Positions 45,225-53,434 of a stretch of DNA of 64,000 nucleotides are shown in pieces. Position 1 is the first letter of the stretch; every line of letters starts with the position of its first letter. The DNA lies in assembly GCF_044891285.1 (NCBI RefSeq), contig NZ_JAUIYO010000002.1:372001-436000 (forward strand). Reading direction: 5' to 3'. Position numbers and translations under genes: made by a program. The notes below the pieces were generated by a model. That model was not told the DNA's origin. It made no database searches and saw only the letters and a program-made list of their open reading frames with translations. Source of the stretch: Pseudobacillus lumedeiriae (lineage in GTDB: Bacteria > Bacillota > Bacilli > Bacillales > Domibacillaceae).

Positions 45225-45268
45225 AACTATCTTAAACAGTCTGATTAGAGAGACTATCTTAAATAGTC
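45225..45268. repeat. Paired dyad repeats, possible operator
   Basis: AACTATCTTAAACAGTC (45225-45241) and GACTATCTTAAATAGTC (45252-45268) differ at two bases; the second has perfect 6-bp inverted arms (GACTAT/ATAGTC). The copies start 27 bp apart. No clear gene starts next to them, so any role is open. Confidence 0.45.
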
Positions 45269-45334
45269 GCTAAATAATGATATCTATTTTGTTCATTTAT
45301 TTGTGTTACTGTGTAAATTAATAGGGAGAGAATA

Positions 45335-45361
45335 AAGGGGACCAACCGATGGGTGGTCCTT
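45335..45361 (-). terminator. Probable terminator of the CcdA-like gene
   Basis: AAGGGGACCA pairs with TGGTCCTT on the minus strand, about 80 nt past the stop codon. The following T-run is short. Confidence 0.5.
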
Positions 45362-45440
45362 ACAAGGGGATAATTCAAAAATTTATAAAAAGGTACAAAA
45401 ATCACCATACAGCACTTTTGTTTGCCTGTTAAAACTTTCA

Positions 45441-46160
45441 TCACCAATATGTTAAGATGTCTAAAACACCTAAGAAAATCATAAACACGCCAGCTGCTTT
45501 TTGAACATATGCTCCTATTTTTCTTCCGCGTTTAAGTAAAGTTCCATCAAAACCAAAAAACCAAATAAAAGTGACGAAAAGAATTAGCGGAAAAGACGTT
45601 CCGATGGCAAATATCCCAGGCAAGATCGCGCCATAGGAAGTAGATAACACTAAAGGCATTAAGCTTACAAAAAACAAGACAAACATAGTTGGACAAAATG
45701 CTAAGGCAAATGTCGCGCCCATTAAAAATGAACCCAACTTGCTTTTTTTAGGGGATATTTTTATTTGAAGGGCGTTCCATTTAATTTTAACTATTCCTAT
45801 CATGAACAGTCCTACAGCGATCATCAGAGGCCCCATGAGCTTACGAATCCAAGGGAAAACTTGAATAAGCATAGGTTCAATTTCTTTTCCCAATAACCAG
45901 ACAATTAATCCCAACGTTGAAAATACAACTACTTTCCCTAAAGTAAACAACAATATTTCCATCCAGTTAATGCTCTTTTGAAGAGCATTATTGCCGTATA
46001 AAGTGATAGCACTTATATTGCCAGAGATTTGGCATGGTGCCAGTGCTCCGACTAAGCCTAAAGCAAGTGCTCCTATTATCGGAATTGCCTCGCTATTATT
46101 CGCCATGTTCATAAAAGGCTTATTTAAAAAATTACTAATATCATTTAATAAGGTGTACAT
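45441..46160 (-). CDS. CcdA/DsbD-type transmembrane thiol-redox protein
   Basis: The 239-residue product has six hydrophobic segments in two pseudo-repeats, each with a Cys-Pro: GALAPCQISGN and LAFCPTMFVL. This is the CcdA/DsbD membrane-domain pattern, which carries reducing equivalents across the membrane. The ATG at 46160, after CTGAGGAG, is preferred over an upstream start. It is a different gene from the truncated ccdA at 46867-47337. In copper islands such proteins may keep exported metal-binding thiols reduced. That role is inferred from the setting. Confidence 0.8.
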   Translation of the reverse strand: MYTLLNDISNFLNKPFMNMANNSEAIPIIGALALGLVGALAPCQISGNISAITLYGNNALQKSINWMEILLFTLGKVVVFSTLGLIVWLLGKEIEPMLIQVFPWIRKLMGPLMIAVGLFMIGIVKIKWNALQIKISPKKSKLGSFLMGATFALAFCPTMFVLFFVSLMPLVLSTSYGAILPGIFAIGTSFPLILFVTFIWFFGFDGTLLKRGRKIGAYVQKAAGVFMIFLGVLDILTYW

Positions 46161-46262
46161 TTTAAATCTCCTCAGAAGATATGATGCAAAGCTTCTCGTT
46201 CGGGCCACTTGGTATCACAGAAAGTCCATGTGCTCTTCTTTTCACCGTTAAAAAGAGATCTC

Positions 46263-46866
46263 TTATTTAGACTTTTTAATACCGCTTAATAGACGGCGAT
46301 ACCATATGAAAACTACTGCTGCGAAAATCAGAGTGATAGACATTAACTGAGCTATACGGATGGTTTCAGTCAGCATTAAACTGTCTGTCCGTAAACCTTC
46401 CACTAGGAATCTACCAATTGAATACCAAATTACATAAAGAAGAAACAATTCGCCTGTTTTCAATTTGGCGCTTCTTAAATACAAGAGAATCAAAAAGCCG
46501 ACTGCATTCCATAAAGATTCATACAAAAAAGTTGGATGATAATATTGTCCATCTATGTACATTTGATTAATAATAAAATCCGGTAATTTTAATTCCTCTA
46601 GATAACCTCTTGTCACCAGTCCTCCATGTGCCTCTTGATTTATGAAGTTTCCCCATCTTCCAATGGCTTGAGCCAAGATGAGGCTTGGGGCAGCAATATC
46701 AGCCAAAAGCTAAAAGGAAAGTTTCTTTTTCTTAGCATAAACAATTGTAGTAGCTACTGCCCCGATTAAAGCCCCATGAATAGCAATTCCGCCTTCCCAA
46801 ACTTTAACTATATCATTAAGATTTTGAGAATAATAATCCCACTGGAACAATACATAATAAGCGAAA
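46263..46866 (-). pseudogene. lgt: Truncated and interrupted prolipoprotein diacylglyceryl transferase
   Basis: Reading from 46866 downward gives LFQWDYYSQNLNDIVKVWEG, GIAIHGALIGAV, KKLSF, a TAG stop, then LLADIAAPSLILAQAIGRWG, NFINQEAHGG and the membrane segments to the end at 46263. The HGALIGA and IGRWGNFINQEAHGG motifs identify Lgt, which adds the diacylglycerol to lipoproteins. The first roughly 90 residues are missing, replaced at 46866 by a truncated ccdA on the other strand, and the TAG near 46709 replaces what should be Trp. An extra lgt often travels with lipoprotein-rich copper islands; this one is dead. Confidence 0.88.
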
Positions 46867-47337
46867 ATGCTGTTTCAATACCAAGATTTAATCAGACAAA
46901 TAGGCGCTATTTTTATCGTGTTCTTCGGTCTCGTTGTCACAGGGATTTTCCAACCTAAATTCATGATGACTGACCGCCGGCTTGAATTTAAAAACCGCCC
47001 TGGGGGTTACTTGGGGTCGATGTTAATCGGTCTTGCTTTTGCGGCCGGCTGGACACCTTGTACCGGTCCTATTTTGATGTCCGTCTTCGCACTTGCTGCA
47101 AGTAATCCAGGGTCAGGCTTACTTTATATGATCGCTTATACTCTCGGGTTTGCTGTCCCATTTTTTATTCTATCCTTCTTTATCAGCCGCATGAAATGGA
47201 TCCGAACACATAGCGGGGTCATTATGAAAGTGGGCGGCTATATTATGATTGTCATGGGAATTATGTTGTTTTTTGACTGGATGACGAAAATCATTATTTA
47301 CTTAATGCCGTTTTTTGGAGGATTTACTGGTTTTTAG
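46867..47337 (+). pseudogene. ccdA: N-terminally truncated ccdA (cytochrome c biogenesis)
   Basis: From about 46875 the frame reads YQDLIRQIGAIFIVFFGLVV, then RPGGYLGSMLIGLAFAAGWT, PCTGPILMSVFALA and three more membrane segments, ending in MPFFGGFTGF. This is the C-terminal two thirds of CcdA, including the second-half Cys motif (GWTPCTGPI). The first Cys-containing repeat is missing. The break coincides with the broken end of lgt, so the two fragments meet head to head at one junction. No ribosome binding site is present. Confidence 0.85.
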
Positions 47338-47721
47338 TGGAGAGATAACTAGTGAACAACTTGATCTCTGTGAATTAATGTGTTTCATGATAATTCCTAC
47401 AGAAAAGGAATTATCGATGGCGGGGTATTGACTGAAGAGCATATGAAATTATTGTTATAGGGATGTCGCCTTTTATATGAATAAAAGGCGACAGCTGTTT
47501 AAAAAAATGACTTTAGAAAAATAAGTTCATCTTGAGAGAGATTCGGCTGAAGCTGTGTATTCAGAACGCATAACCATCGTAGAAAAGGGTAACTTATTAT
47601 TAAAGTAAGACATGATTTCACTTGGCTTGTATCCTTAACCATCTCAAAATAATGCTTTACTCAAAGTAACGTTGAAAAGGAAGATACTTTTAAAATGGGC
47701 GGATAAAGTAAAAACTGATTA
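47338..47721. other. Intergenic stretch before csoR
   Basis: No gene is evident. A perfect 13-bp hairpin at 47464-47493 is present. A short open run before it (ending GGVLTEEHMKLLL at 47460) may be the tail of a lost gene. Confidence 0.4.
47464..47493. terminator. Perfect 13-bp hairpin
   Basis: TGTCGCCTTTTAT pairs with ATAAAAGGCGACA around a 4-nt loop; the T-run is weak, so it may be a terminator or only a stem-loop. Confidence 0.5.
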
Positions 47722-47774
47722 TTGACAGAATTAAACGGAGTTGATAATATACGGTTACAGGGTATATGTATAAT
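47722..47774 (+). promoter_or_regulatory. csoR promoter with candidate CsoR operator
   Basis: TTGACA (47722-47727) and TAATAT (47745-47750) are 17 nt apart. Overlapping and just after the -10 is ATACGGTTACAGGGTAT (47749-47765), whose ends resemble the GGGTAT-type dyad bound by CsoR. Self-repression would fit the family. Confidence 0.55.
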
Positions 47775-47790
47775 GAAGGGAGCGTGGATC

Positions 47791-48078
47791 ATGCAAGAGA
47801 TGATGAAAACAACGGTCCAGCCAAATAAAAAGCAGCTTCTTAATCGCTTAAAGCGTATTGAAGGGCAAGTGAGAGGTATTCATCAGATGATAGAGAATGA
47901 CCGTTATTGCGTGGATATATTACATCAGATTAGTGCCATCCAGTCAGCGATAAACAAGGTTTCCTTAGCTCTGCTGGAAGATCATACACACCACTGTGTG
48001 GCGAATGCTATTAAAGGAAATGATGGTGAAAACGCCATAAAGGAATTAATGGACGTTATGAAAGCGATGACTAAGTAA
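47791..48078 (+). CDS. csoR: Copper-sensing repressor CsoR
   Basis: The 95-residue helical protein has the CsoR family core (LNRLKRIEGQVRGIHQMIE) and the Cu(I) ligand set C40, H65 and C69 with the diagnostic spacing of 25 and 4 residues, which separates copper sensors from nickel, formaldehyde or sulfide members. It represses the downstream copZ-copA genes until Cu(I) binds. The ATG at 47791 follows AAGGGAG at good spacing; an in-frame ATG at 47773 lacks this. Candidate operators lie upstream of csoR and of copZ. Confidence 0.93.
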   Translation: MQEMMKTTVQPNKKQLLNRLKRIEGQVRGIHQMIENDRYCVDILHQISAIQSAINKVSLALLEDHTHHCVANAIKGNDGENAIKELMDVMKAMTK

Positions 48079-48126
48079 GACACTATTATTAGAAATATTA
48101 AAAGCATTTTTTATTTACCAACTTAT

Positions 48127-48147
48127 ATACAATACAAGGGTATGGTA
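48127..48147 (+). promoter_or_regulatory. Candidate CsoR operator before copZ
   Basis: TACAATACAAGGGTATGGTA contains the GGGTATGGTA half typical of CsoR sites in copZA promoters of bacilli and lies about 35 nt before the copZ start. The opposite half is poorly conserved. Confidence 0.5.
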
Positions 48148-48182
48148 AAATAAAGGTACTAACTAAACAGGAGGTTTTTAAA

Positions 48183-48386
48183 ATGAAAGAAACGTTAAAA
48201 GTACAAGGAATGTCATGTAATCATTGTGTCAATTCAATCGAAGGAAATGTTGGTCAACTTGCAGGTGTTTCTTCCGTGAAGGTTGATCTTAACAATGACG
48301 AAGTAACTGTTGAATTTGATAACCAGCAAACAACATTAGATCAGATTAAGGAAACGATTGAAGAACAAGGTTATGATGTTGTCTGA
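48183..48386 (+). CDS. copZ: Copper chaperone CopZ
   Basis: The 67-residue product is a single heavy-metal-associated domain with the Cu(I)-binding MSCNHC motif near residues 9-14. It passes Cu(I) in the cytoplasm to the ATPase CopA and can deliver it to CsoR. ACAGGAGG precedes the ATG. Gene order csoR-copZ-copA is the classic Bacillus copper efflux arrangement. Confidence 0.95.
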   Translation: MKETLKVQGMSCNHCVNSIEGNVGQLAGVSSVKVDLNNDEVTVEFDNQQTTLDQIKETIEEQGYDVV

Positions 48387-48537
48387 TTTTCTCCCATCTT
48401 TTTAAAAAATTTAGTTAATGAATGGTTTTCTGCTTATACCAGGCGGGGGTAGAAATCAGTAGATAAGATCGTACCTTCAGGTAGGATCTTTCTTTTTAAA
48501 TGAAATATACCCCTGCCATGTATTGGAGGGATTTAAA

Positions 48538-50955
48538 ATGGCGACTGAAGAAAAGACGCTGCAAATTAATGGGATGACGTGTGCAGCCTGCGCCAATCGG
48601 ATTGAAAAAGGACTTTCGAAAATAGAGGGCGTAGAGGAAGCAAACGTGAACTTTGCATTGGAGCGTTCGACGATCATCTATGATCCAACAAAAACAAATG
48701 CAAATGAGTTTAAAGAAAAGGTTGAAAAGCTTGGCTATAGTGTTGTTCAGGAAAAGGCGGACTTTGATATTTCTGGTATGACATGTGCGGCCTGTGCGAC
48801 GAAGATTGAAAAAAGAATTAATAAGATGAATGGTGTTTCCAATGCAAATGTTAACTTTGCACTGGAAACAATCACAGTTGAATACGACGATCAACAAGTA
48901 AAGCCCTCGGAAATGATTGAAGTTGTTAATAAGCTGGGGTATGAATTGATTCCGAAGCAAGACAGTAAGGAAAAGATCGATCATAAAGAACAGGAAATCC
49001 GAAAGCAATCGAGAAAATTCTTATTCTCACTCATTTTGACGATTCCATTACTGTGGACGATGGTTGCACATTTTGAATTTATATCTTTTATCTATCTGCC
49101 GCATCTACTCATGAACCCGTGGGTACAGTTAGCATTAGCGACCCCAGTACAGTTTATTATAGGGGCCCAGTTTTATAAAGGGGCCTACCATGCTTTAAAA
49201 AATAAAAGTGCAAACATGGATGTACTTGTGTCTCTTGGCACAAGTGCTGCGTATTTCTACAGTATCTATTTGGTTTGGGAATGGATGAAGGCAGGTGGAA
49301 TAGGAGTGCCTCAACTTTATTTCGAGGCTTCTGCTGTTATCATTACACTCATTGTACTTGGCAAGTTATTTGAAGTGCGTGCGAAAGGAAAAACAAGCCA
49401 GGCCATTCAAAAACTGCTTGGTCTGCAGGCAAAAACAGCCCGTGTTTTAAGAGACGGAGCTGAAGTAGAAGTTCCGATTGAAGAAGTTATAGAGGGAGAA
49501 ACCATTCTAGTAAAGCCGGGTGAAAAAATACCAGTGGATGGTGAAATCCTAGAAGGGCGTTCAGCAATCGACGAGTCGATGATTACAGGAGAGAGTATTC
49601 CGGTTGATAAAGTAGATGGTGACACCGTTATAGGTGCCACTATTAATAAAAATGGGTCATTGAAAATAAAGGCGACAAAAGTGGGGAAAGATACGGCACT
49701 GGCGCAAATCGTTAAAGTGGTTGAAGAGGCACAGGGATCTAAAGCAGATATTCAGCGTTTAGCTGATAAAATTTCCGGCATCTTTGTGCCAGTGGTAGTA
49801 GGTATCGCGGTTATTACTTTCTTCATTTGGTATTTTGTTGTGACACCGGGCGATTTCCGTTCGGCTCTTATCCCGACGATCTCAATTTTGGTTATCGCTT
49901 GCCCTTGTGCACTCGGTTTGGCTACACCAACTTCAATTATGGCCGGTTCGGGTAGAGCCGCTGAAATGGGTCTTCTCTTTAAAGGAGGAGAGCATTTGGA
50001 AAACACCCAATCAATCGATACAGTGGTCTTAGATAAAACAGGAACAGTCACAAAAGGAGAGCCTGCATTGACGGACGTTTCAGTAACAAATGATTTTGAA
50101 GAAGAGGAAATTCTTCAATTGATTGGTACCGCTGAAAATCAATCCGAGCATCCTTTAGCGCAAGCCATTGTCAATGGTGTAAAAGAAAAAGGCATTACGC
50201 TTCTTAAAACTACTGAGTTTGAAGCATTGCCAGGCTATGGGATCAGGGCGGCAGTGAATAACAGGGAAGTGTTGGTCGGAACAAGAAAATTAATGAACCA
50301 ACACAATGTAGGAATCAAGGATTTAGGCGCATTAATGGAAAAGCTAGAGAGCGAAGGAAAAACAGCCATGCTGATCGCAGTAGATAGCAAAATTGCTGGT
50401 ATTGTCGCAGTAGCTGACACGGTAAAGGAAACATCTAAAGAAGCCATTGCTCGGATGCTGGATCTCGGTCTGGAAGTCATCATGCTTACTGGTGATAATC
50501 AACGTACTGCAGAAGCTATTGCCCGGCAAGTAGGTGTGTCAAAGGTTATTGCAGAGGTTTTACCAGAGCAGAAAAGTGAAGAGGTCAAGAAACTTCAAGA
50601 GCAAGGCAAGAATGTAGCTATGGTCGGGGACGGTATCAATGATGCTCCAGCCCTCGCTACAGCAAATATTGGAATGGCCGTCGGAACCGGTACAGATATC
50701 GCCATTGAAGCAGCTGACATTACACTAATGCGTGGAGATTTAAACAGCGTAGCAGATGCAATTATCATGAGTCGAAAAACAATGCGAAATATTAAGCAAA
50801 ACTTATTTTTCGCTTTCTTTTATAACACTATCGGGATACCGGTCGCGGCAATTGGCTTACTAGCACCTTGGGTAGCTGGTGCAGCAATGGCATTTAGTTC
50901 TGTATCGGTAGTTTTGAATGCGTTACGTCTTCAGAAAGTTAATTTAAAGAAATAA
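48538..50955 (+). CDS. copA: Copper-exporting P1B-type ATPase CopA
   Basis: The 805-residue pump has two N-terminal HMA domains, each with MTCAAC, then the eight-segment membrane domain with the ion-binding CPC near residue 454 (IACPCALG), the phosphorylated Asp in DKTGT near 499, the HP motif in SEHPLA and GDGINDAPAL near 697. It expels Cu(I) from the cytoplasm at the cost of ATP. The ATG at 48538, eight bases after GGAGGG, is preferred to upstream in-frame starts. Unlike the neighbouring lgt and ccdA it is fully intact. Confidence 0.96.
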   Translation: MATEEKTLQINGMTCAACANRIEKGLSKIEGVEEANVNFALERSTIIYDPTKTNANEFKEKVEKLGYSVVQEKADFDISGMTCAACATKIEKRINKMNGVSNANVNFALETITVEYDDQQVKPSEMIEVVNKLGYELIPKQDSKEKIDHKEQEIRKQSRKFLFSLILTIPLLWTMVAHFEFISFIYLPHLLMNPWVQLALATPVQFIIGAQFYKGAYHALKNKSANMDVLVSLGTSAAYFYSIYLVWEWMKAGGIGVPQLYFEASAVIITLIVLGKLFEVRAKGKTSQAIQKLLGLQAKTARVLRDGAEVEVPIEEVIEGETILVKPGEKIPVDGEILEGRSAIDESMITGESIPVDKVDGDTVIGATINKNGSLKIKATKVGKDTALAQIVKVVEEAQGSKADIQRLADKISGIFVPVVVGIAVITFFIWYFVVTPGDFRSALIPTISILVIACPCALGLATPTSIMAGSGRAAEMGLLFKGGEHLENTQSIDTVVLDKTGTVTKGEPALTDVSVTNDFEEEEILQLIGTAENQSEHPLAQAIVNGVKEKGITLLKTTEFEALPGYGIRAAVNNREVLVGTRKLMNQHNVGIKDLGALMEKLESEGKTAMLIAVDSKIAGIVAVADTVKETSKEAIARMLDLGLEVIMLTGDNQRTAEAIARQVGVSKVIAEVLPEQKSEEVKKLQEQGKNVAMVGDGINDAPALATANIGMAVGTGTDIAIEAADITLMRGDLNSVADAIIMSRKTMRNIKQNLFFAFFYNTIGIPVAAIGLLAPWVAGAAMAFSSVSVVLNALRLQKVNLKK

Positions 50956-51079
50956 AGAGGATACAAATGGGTGACGGGATAAATAACGGTTCTATTTTTT
51001 ATTGTGAACCTGAGCGTCATCCATAGTTTCTGCACATTTATTTGATAAAATGATTTTTAAATGCTGAAGGAGGTTTTGG

Positions 51080-51679
51080 ATGATGAAAAATAAGAAATTC
51101 TTATCATTGGTCGCCACTTTAGTTATGGCATTTGTCTTATCTGCTTGTGGCGGCAAGGATGAAGCAGAGCCCGCTAATAATAAAAATGCGGAAACGGAAA
51201 CAAACAAAAATATGGAAGACCATTCAGGCTCACATGGACAGATGAATCATTCAAGTTCGGGTGAAGTACCGGAAGATTTAGCTGTTGCAGAAAATCCAAC
51301 TTATCCAGTCGGCAGCGAGGCAGTGATAAATGCTAATCATATGCCTGGAATGGATAAAGCAGTGGCAACCATCGATGGAGCTTTCGATACAACGGTCTAT
51401 TCTGTTACCTACACGCCAACGACTGGCGGTGAAAAAGTAGAAGATCACAAGTGGGTCATTCATGAAGAACTTGAAGGCGCAGGAGATCAGCCATTCCAAC
51501 CGGGAGATGAAGTCGTATTAAATGCGGATCATATGGAAGGAATGAATGGAGCTACTGCTGTCATTGACTCGGCAAAACAAACGACCGTGTATATGGTAAG
51601 TTATACAGATACCGAAACGGAAGATGAAGTGAAAAACCATAAATGGGTAATAGAGAGTGAACTGTCACCAATTAAATAA
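51080..51679 (+). CDS. ydhK: YdhK-type lipoprotein with two DUF1541 repeats
   Basis: The 199-residue product has a lipobox (FVLSAC), a Met/His/Asn-rich linker (NMEDHSGSHGQMNHSS) and two repeats of a roughly 60-residue domain, each with NAxHMxGM, ATID and DHKWVI/NHKWVI motifs. This is the YdhK/DUF1541 architecture. YdhK-like proteins occur with copper genes in several Firmicutes, and the His/Met residues suggest external copper binding. AAGGAGG precedes the ATGATG. It is probably the last gene of the csoR-copZ-copA group or an independent neighbour. Confidence 0.87.
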   Translation: MMKNKKFLSLVATLVMAFVLSACGGKDEAEPANNKNAETETNKNMEDHSGSHGQMNHSSSGEVPEDLAVAENPTYPVGSEAVINANHMPGMDKAVATIDGAFDTTVYSVTYTPTTGGEKVEDHKWVIHEELEGAGDQPFQPGDEVVLNADHMEGMNGATAVIDSAKQTTVYMVSYTDTETEDEVKNHKWVIESELSPIK

Positions 51680-51708
51680 ATTTGAGTGTAGTTCATTGTA
51701 AAACATTC

Positions 51709-51752
51709 AATCCCAGCTGCTCATCTATGTTCGTGAGCGGCTGGGATTTTTA
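51709..51752 (+). terminator. Terminator after ydhK
   Basis: AATCCCAGC..GCTCA pairs with TGAGC..GCTGGGATT and is followed by TTTTA. Confidence 0.85.
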
Positions 51753-51819
51753 GTGCTGGAAACTTAATTTTACAAATTTGTGTTTTGCCGACGGGAAATC
51801 TTCAATTCCTTGCTTCGTT

Positions 51820-51938
51820 CGTAAAAGTACACTTTTACGGACGGTTGTTTTTTGCTCAAAAAAGGCTATTTTTTACGTTCGTTTAAGTTTTAAAATAATT
51901 TCCGGACGTTCGCTGTTTTTCACTCACTTTTTCGAACG
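51820..51938 (+). other. Three-site res locus of the serine resolvase
   Basis: Three imperfect dyads bounded by CGTTCG and CG(G/A)ACG follow each other: site I with core CGTAAAAGTACACTTTTACG (51820-51839; full 28 bp 51816-51843), site II (51876-51908, 33 bp) and site III (51907-51938, 32 bp). Sites of this size and order next to a resolvase gene are the hallmark of Tn3-family res loci. Site I, with its two-base centre, would be the crossover site. Confidence 0.7.
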
Positions 51939-51984
51939 CTTTTGATAGAATAGAAGAGAGAATTAGTACCAAAAGGAGTAAAAA

Positions 51985-52539
51985 ATGGATGTTCGGAAAT
52001 TTGGGTACATAAGAGTCAGCAGCAAAGATCAAAATGAAGGACGGCAGCTTGAGGCCATGAAAAAAATGGGGATTGATCAACGAGATATTTTCATGGATAA
52101 ACAAAGCGGGAAAAATTTCGAGCGCGTCCAGTATCAATTGTTGAAACGTATCATTCGCAAAGGGGATGTCCTTTACATTCATTCACTTGATCGTTTTGGA
52201 CGAAACAAAGAAGAGATTCTTCATGAATGGAACGACCTTACGAAAAATATTGAGGCGGATATCATCGTTTTAGACATGCCTTTGCTCGATACCACTCAGT
52301 ATAAGGACAGCCTGGGAACCTTTATTGCTGATCTTGTTCTACAGATTCTTTCCTGGATGGCGGAAGAAGAAAGGGAGCGGATTCGAAAGCGACAACGTGA
52401 GGGGATTGATGTTGCTTCGAAAAACGGTGTAACTTTTGGGCGGCCAAAAGCTCAGGTGACAAATGAATTTAAAGAAATATATCATCGATGGACAATTAAA
52501 TTCATTTCATCACTAGGAGGATATGCGTTCCCTTCATAA
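51985..52539 (+). CDS. Serine resolvase, C-terminal DNA-binding part replaced
   Basis: The product follows the Tn3-family resolvase/invertase fold: GYIRVSSKDQNEGRQLEAM with the catalytic Ser, the LDRFGRN motif, MPLLDT, the long E-helix (LSWMAEEERERIRKRQREGI) and GVTFGRPKA. The normal protein continues past FKEIYHRW with a helix-turn-helix of about 30 residues; here it ends instead in TIKFISSLGGYAFPS. The change falls at about 52491, where it runs into the convergent gene that ends at 52482. Without its DNA-binding domain it is probably inactive. AAAGGAG precedes the ATG. Confidence 0.85.
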   Translation: MDVRKFGYIRVSSKDQNEGRQLEAMKKMGIDQRDIFMDKQSGKNFERVQYQLLKRIIRKGDVLYIHSLDRFGRNKEEILHEWNDLTKNIEADIIVLDMPLLDTTQYKDSLGTFIADLVLQILSWMAEEERERIRKRQREGIDVASKNGVTFGRPKAQVTNEFKEIYHRWTIKFISSLGGYAFPS

Positions 52540-52940
52540 TTTTCTATAACTAGACCAACATGCATATCCGGATTTTCTTTTTTGACCTGATTAGAGTGTA
52601 GAAGTGGTTCTTCATAAGCAATATCTGCAAAATAGTTCTGTATCATATTAGAATAGACTAGTAGTCCAGCAGTATTATATTTATATAAAAATTCCGGGTC
52701 ACGATCCTCTGTTTTAAAGTCTTCTACATATCTCTCGGTTAGTTCACTAATTTTTCTTATTATTTCCTCCTGATCATCTTCAGCCACCATTATATCCTTG
52801 GCTGACCATTTCTTGCAGTTATTGGCGACTTTAACCAAAAACGAGATATCATATTCTAGTTTTTCTATTAAAAAGTTACCTTCTGTATCTTGTGTTTCCA
52901 TTTTATAATCAGCAATCAATTCATCTATTAATTTTTCCAT
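52482..52940 (-). CDS. Acidic protein of unknown function
   Basis: The 152-residue product is acidic and helical in its first 100 residues, with no membrane segment or named motif; it ends near ENYEGNAYPPSDEMNLIVHR. Its last codons overlap the altered end of the resolvase, so its own C-terminus may also be changed. The ATG at 52940 follows GGAGGT. Small acidic orphan proteins in such accessory regions are often immunity or antitoxin-like, but no toxin partner is visible, so no function is claimed. Confidence 0.55.
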   Translation of the reverse strand: MEKLIDELIADYKMETQDTEGNFLIEKLEYDISFLVKVANNCKKWSAKDIMVAEDDQEEIIRKISELTERYVEDFKTEDRDPEFLYKYNTAGLLVYSNMIQNYFADIAYEEPLLHSNQVKKENPDMHVGLVIENYEGNAYPPSDEMNLIVHR

Positions 52941-53394
52941 GCTTACCTCCAATAAATGTCGCTAGTGTAGCTGATATATTGCGTCTGTTACTATTATACT
53001 ATATCTCTACATTTATACATTGGAGAAGGAAAAATATGTACAATTAAAAAATGAGTAGTATGGTATATATCTACGTCAACAATATCGACAGGAATGCTAC
53101 ATATTAAACATGCTCTTTTATTATTTCTTTTCTCGACAAACTCAAATATTATTAGCATTGGACAACAATATTTGTAAGAGGATATAGACTATTATTAAAA
53201 AGTTTTTATTATGCGTATAATCTAAATTCTACGAGCTCAATAAGGTTTATTTCGTTAAGATTGTGAAAAGATGTACTTAAGCTAATGGGGCAGGTTAGTT
53301 CAATAAGAGATTCCAGGCTGCTAGGCTTCTTTATAAGCCGACAACGTTGATTTATCAAGGATGTATAAAATCCAGCATTATATATGAAATTGGT
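52941..53394. other. Non-coding AT-rich stretch
   Basis: About 450 nt without a gene on either strand, apart from the leader of the acidic protein gene at its left end. Confidence 0.4.
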
Positions 53395-53424
53395 GTTAAA
53401 AAGGCTATTAATAGCCTTTTTAAC
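53395..53424 (-). terminator. Perfect palindromic terminator of the acetyltransferase gene
   Basis: The 30-nt block is its own reverse complement (GTTAAAAAGGCTATT at the left) and lies 11 nt past the stop codon of the minus-strand gene. Confidence 0.75.
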
Positions 53425-53434
53425 AATCTCGTTT

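Noticed and set aside
48496..49008. Minus-strand 170-codon frame opposite copA
   Set aside because: It is Cys-rich only because it is antisense to the MTCAAC domains of CopA; no start signals.
52482..52940. Toxin-antitoxin pair with a neighbour
   Set aside because: Only one small gene is present; no toxin-like partner or overlapping pair is visible.
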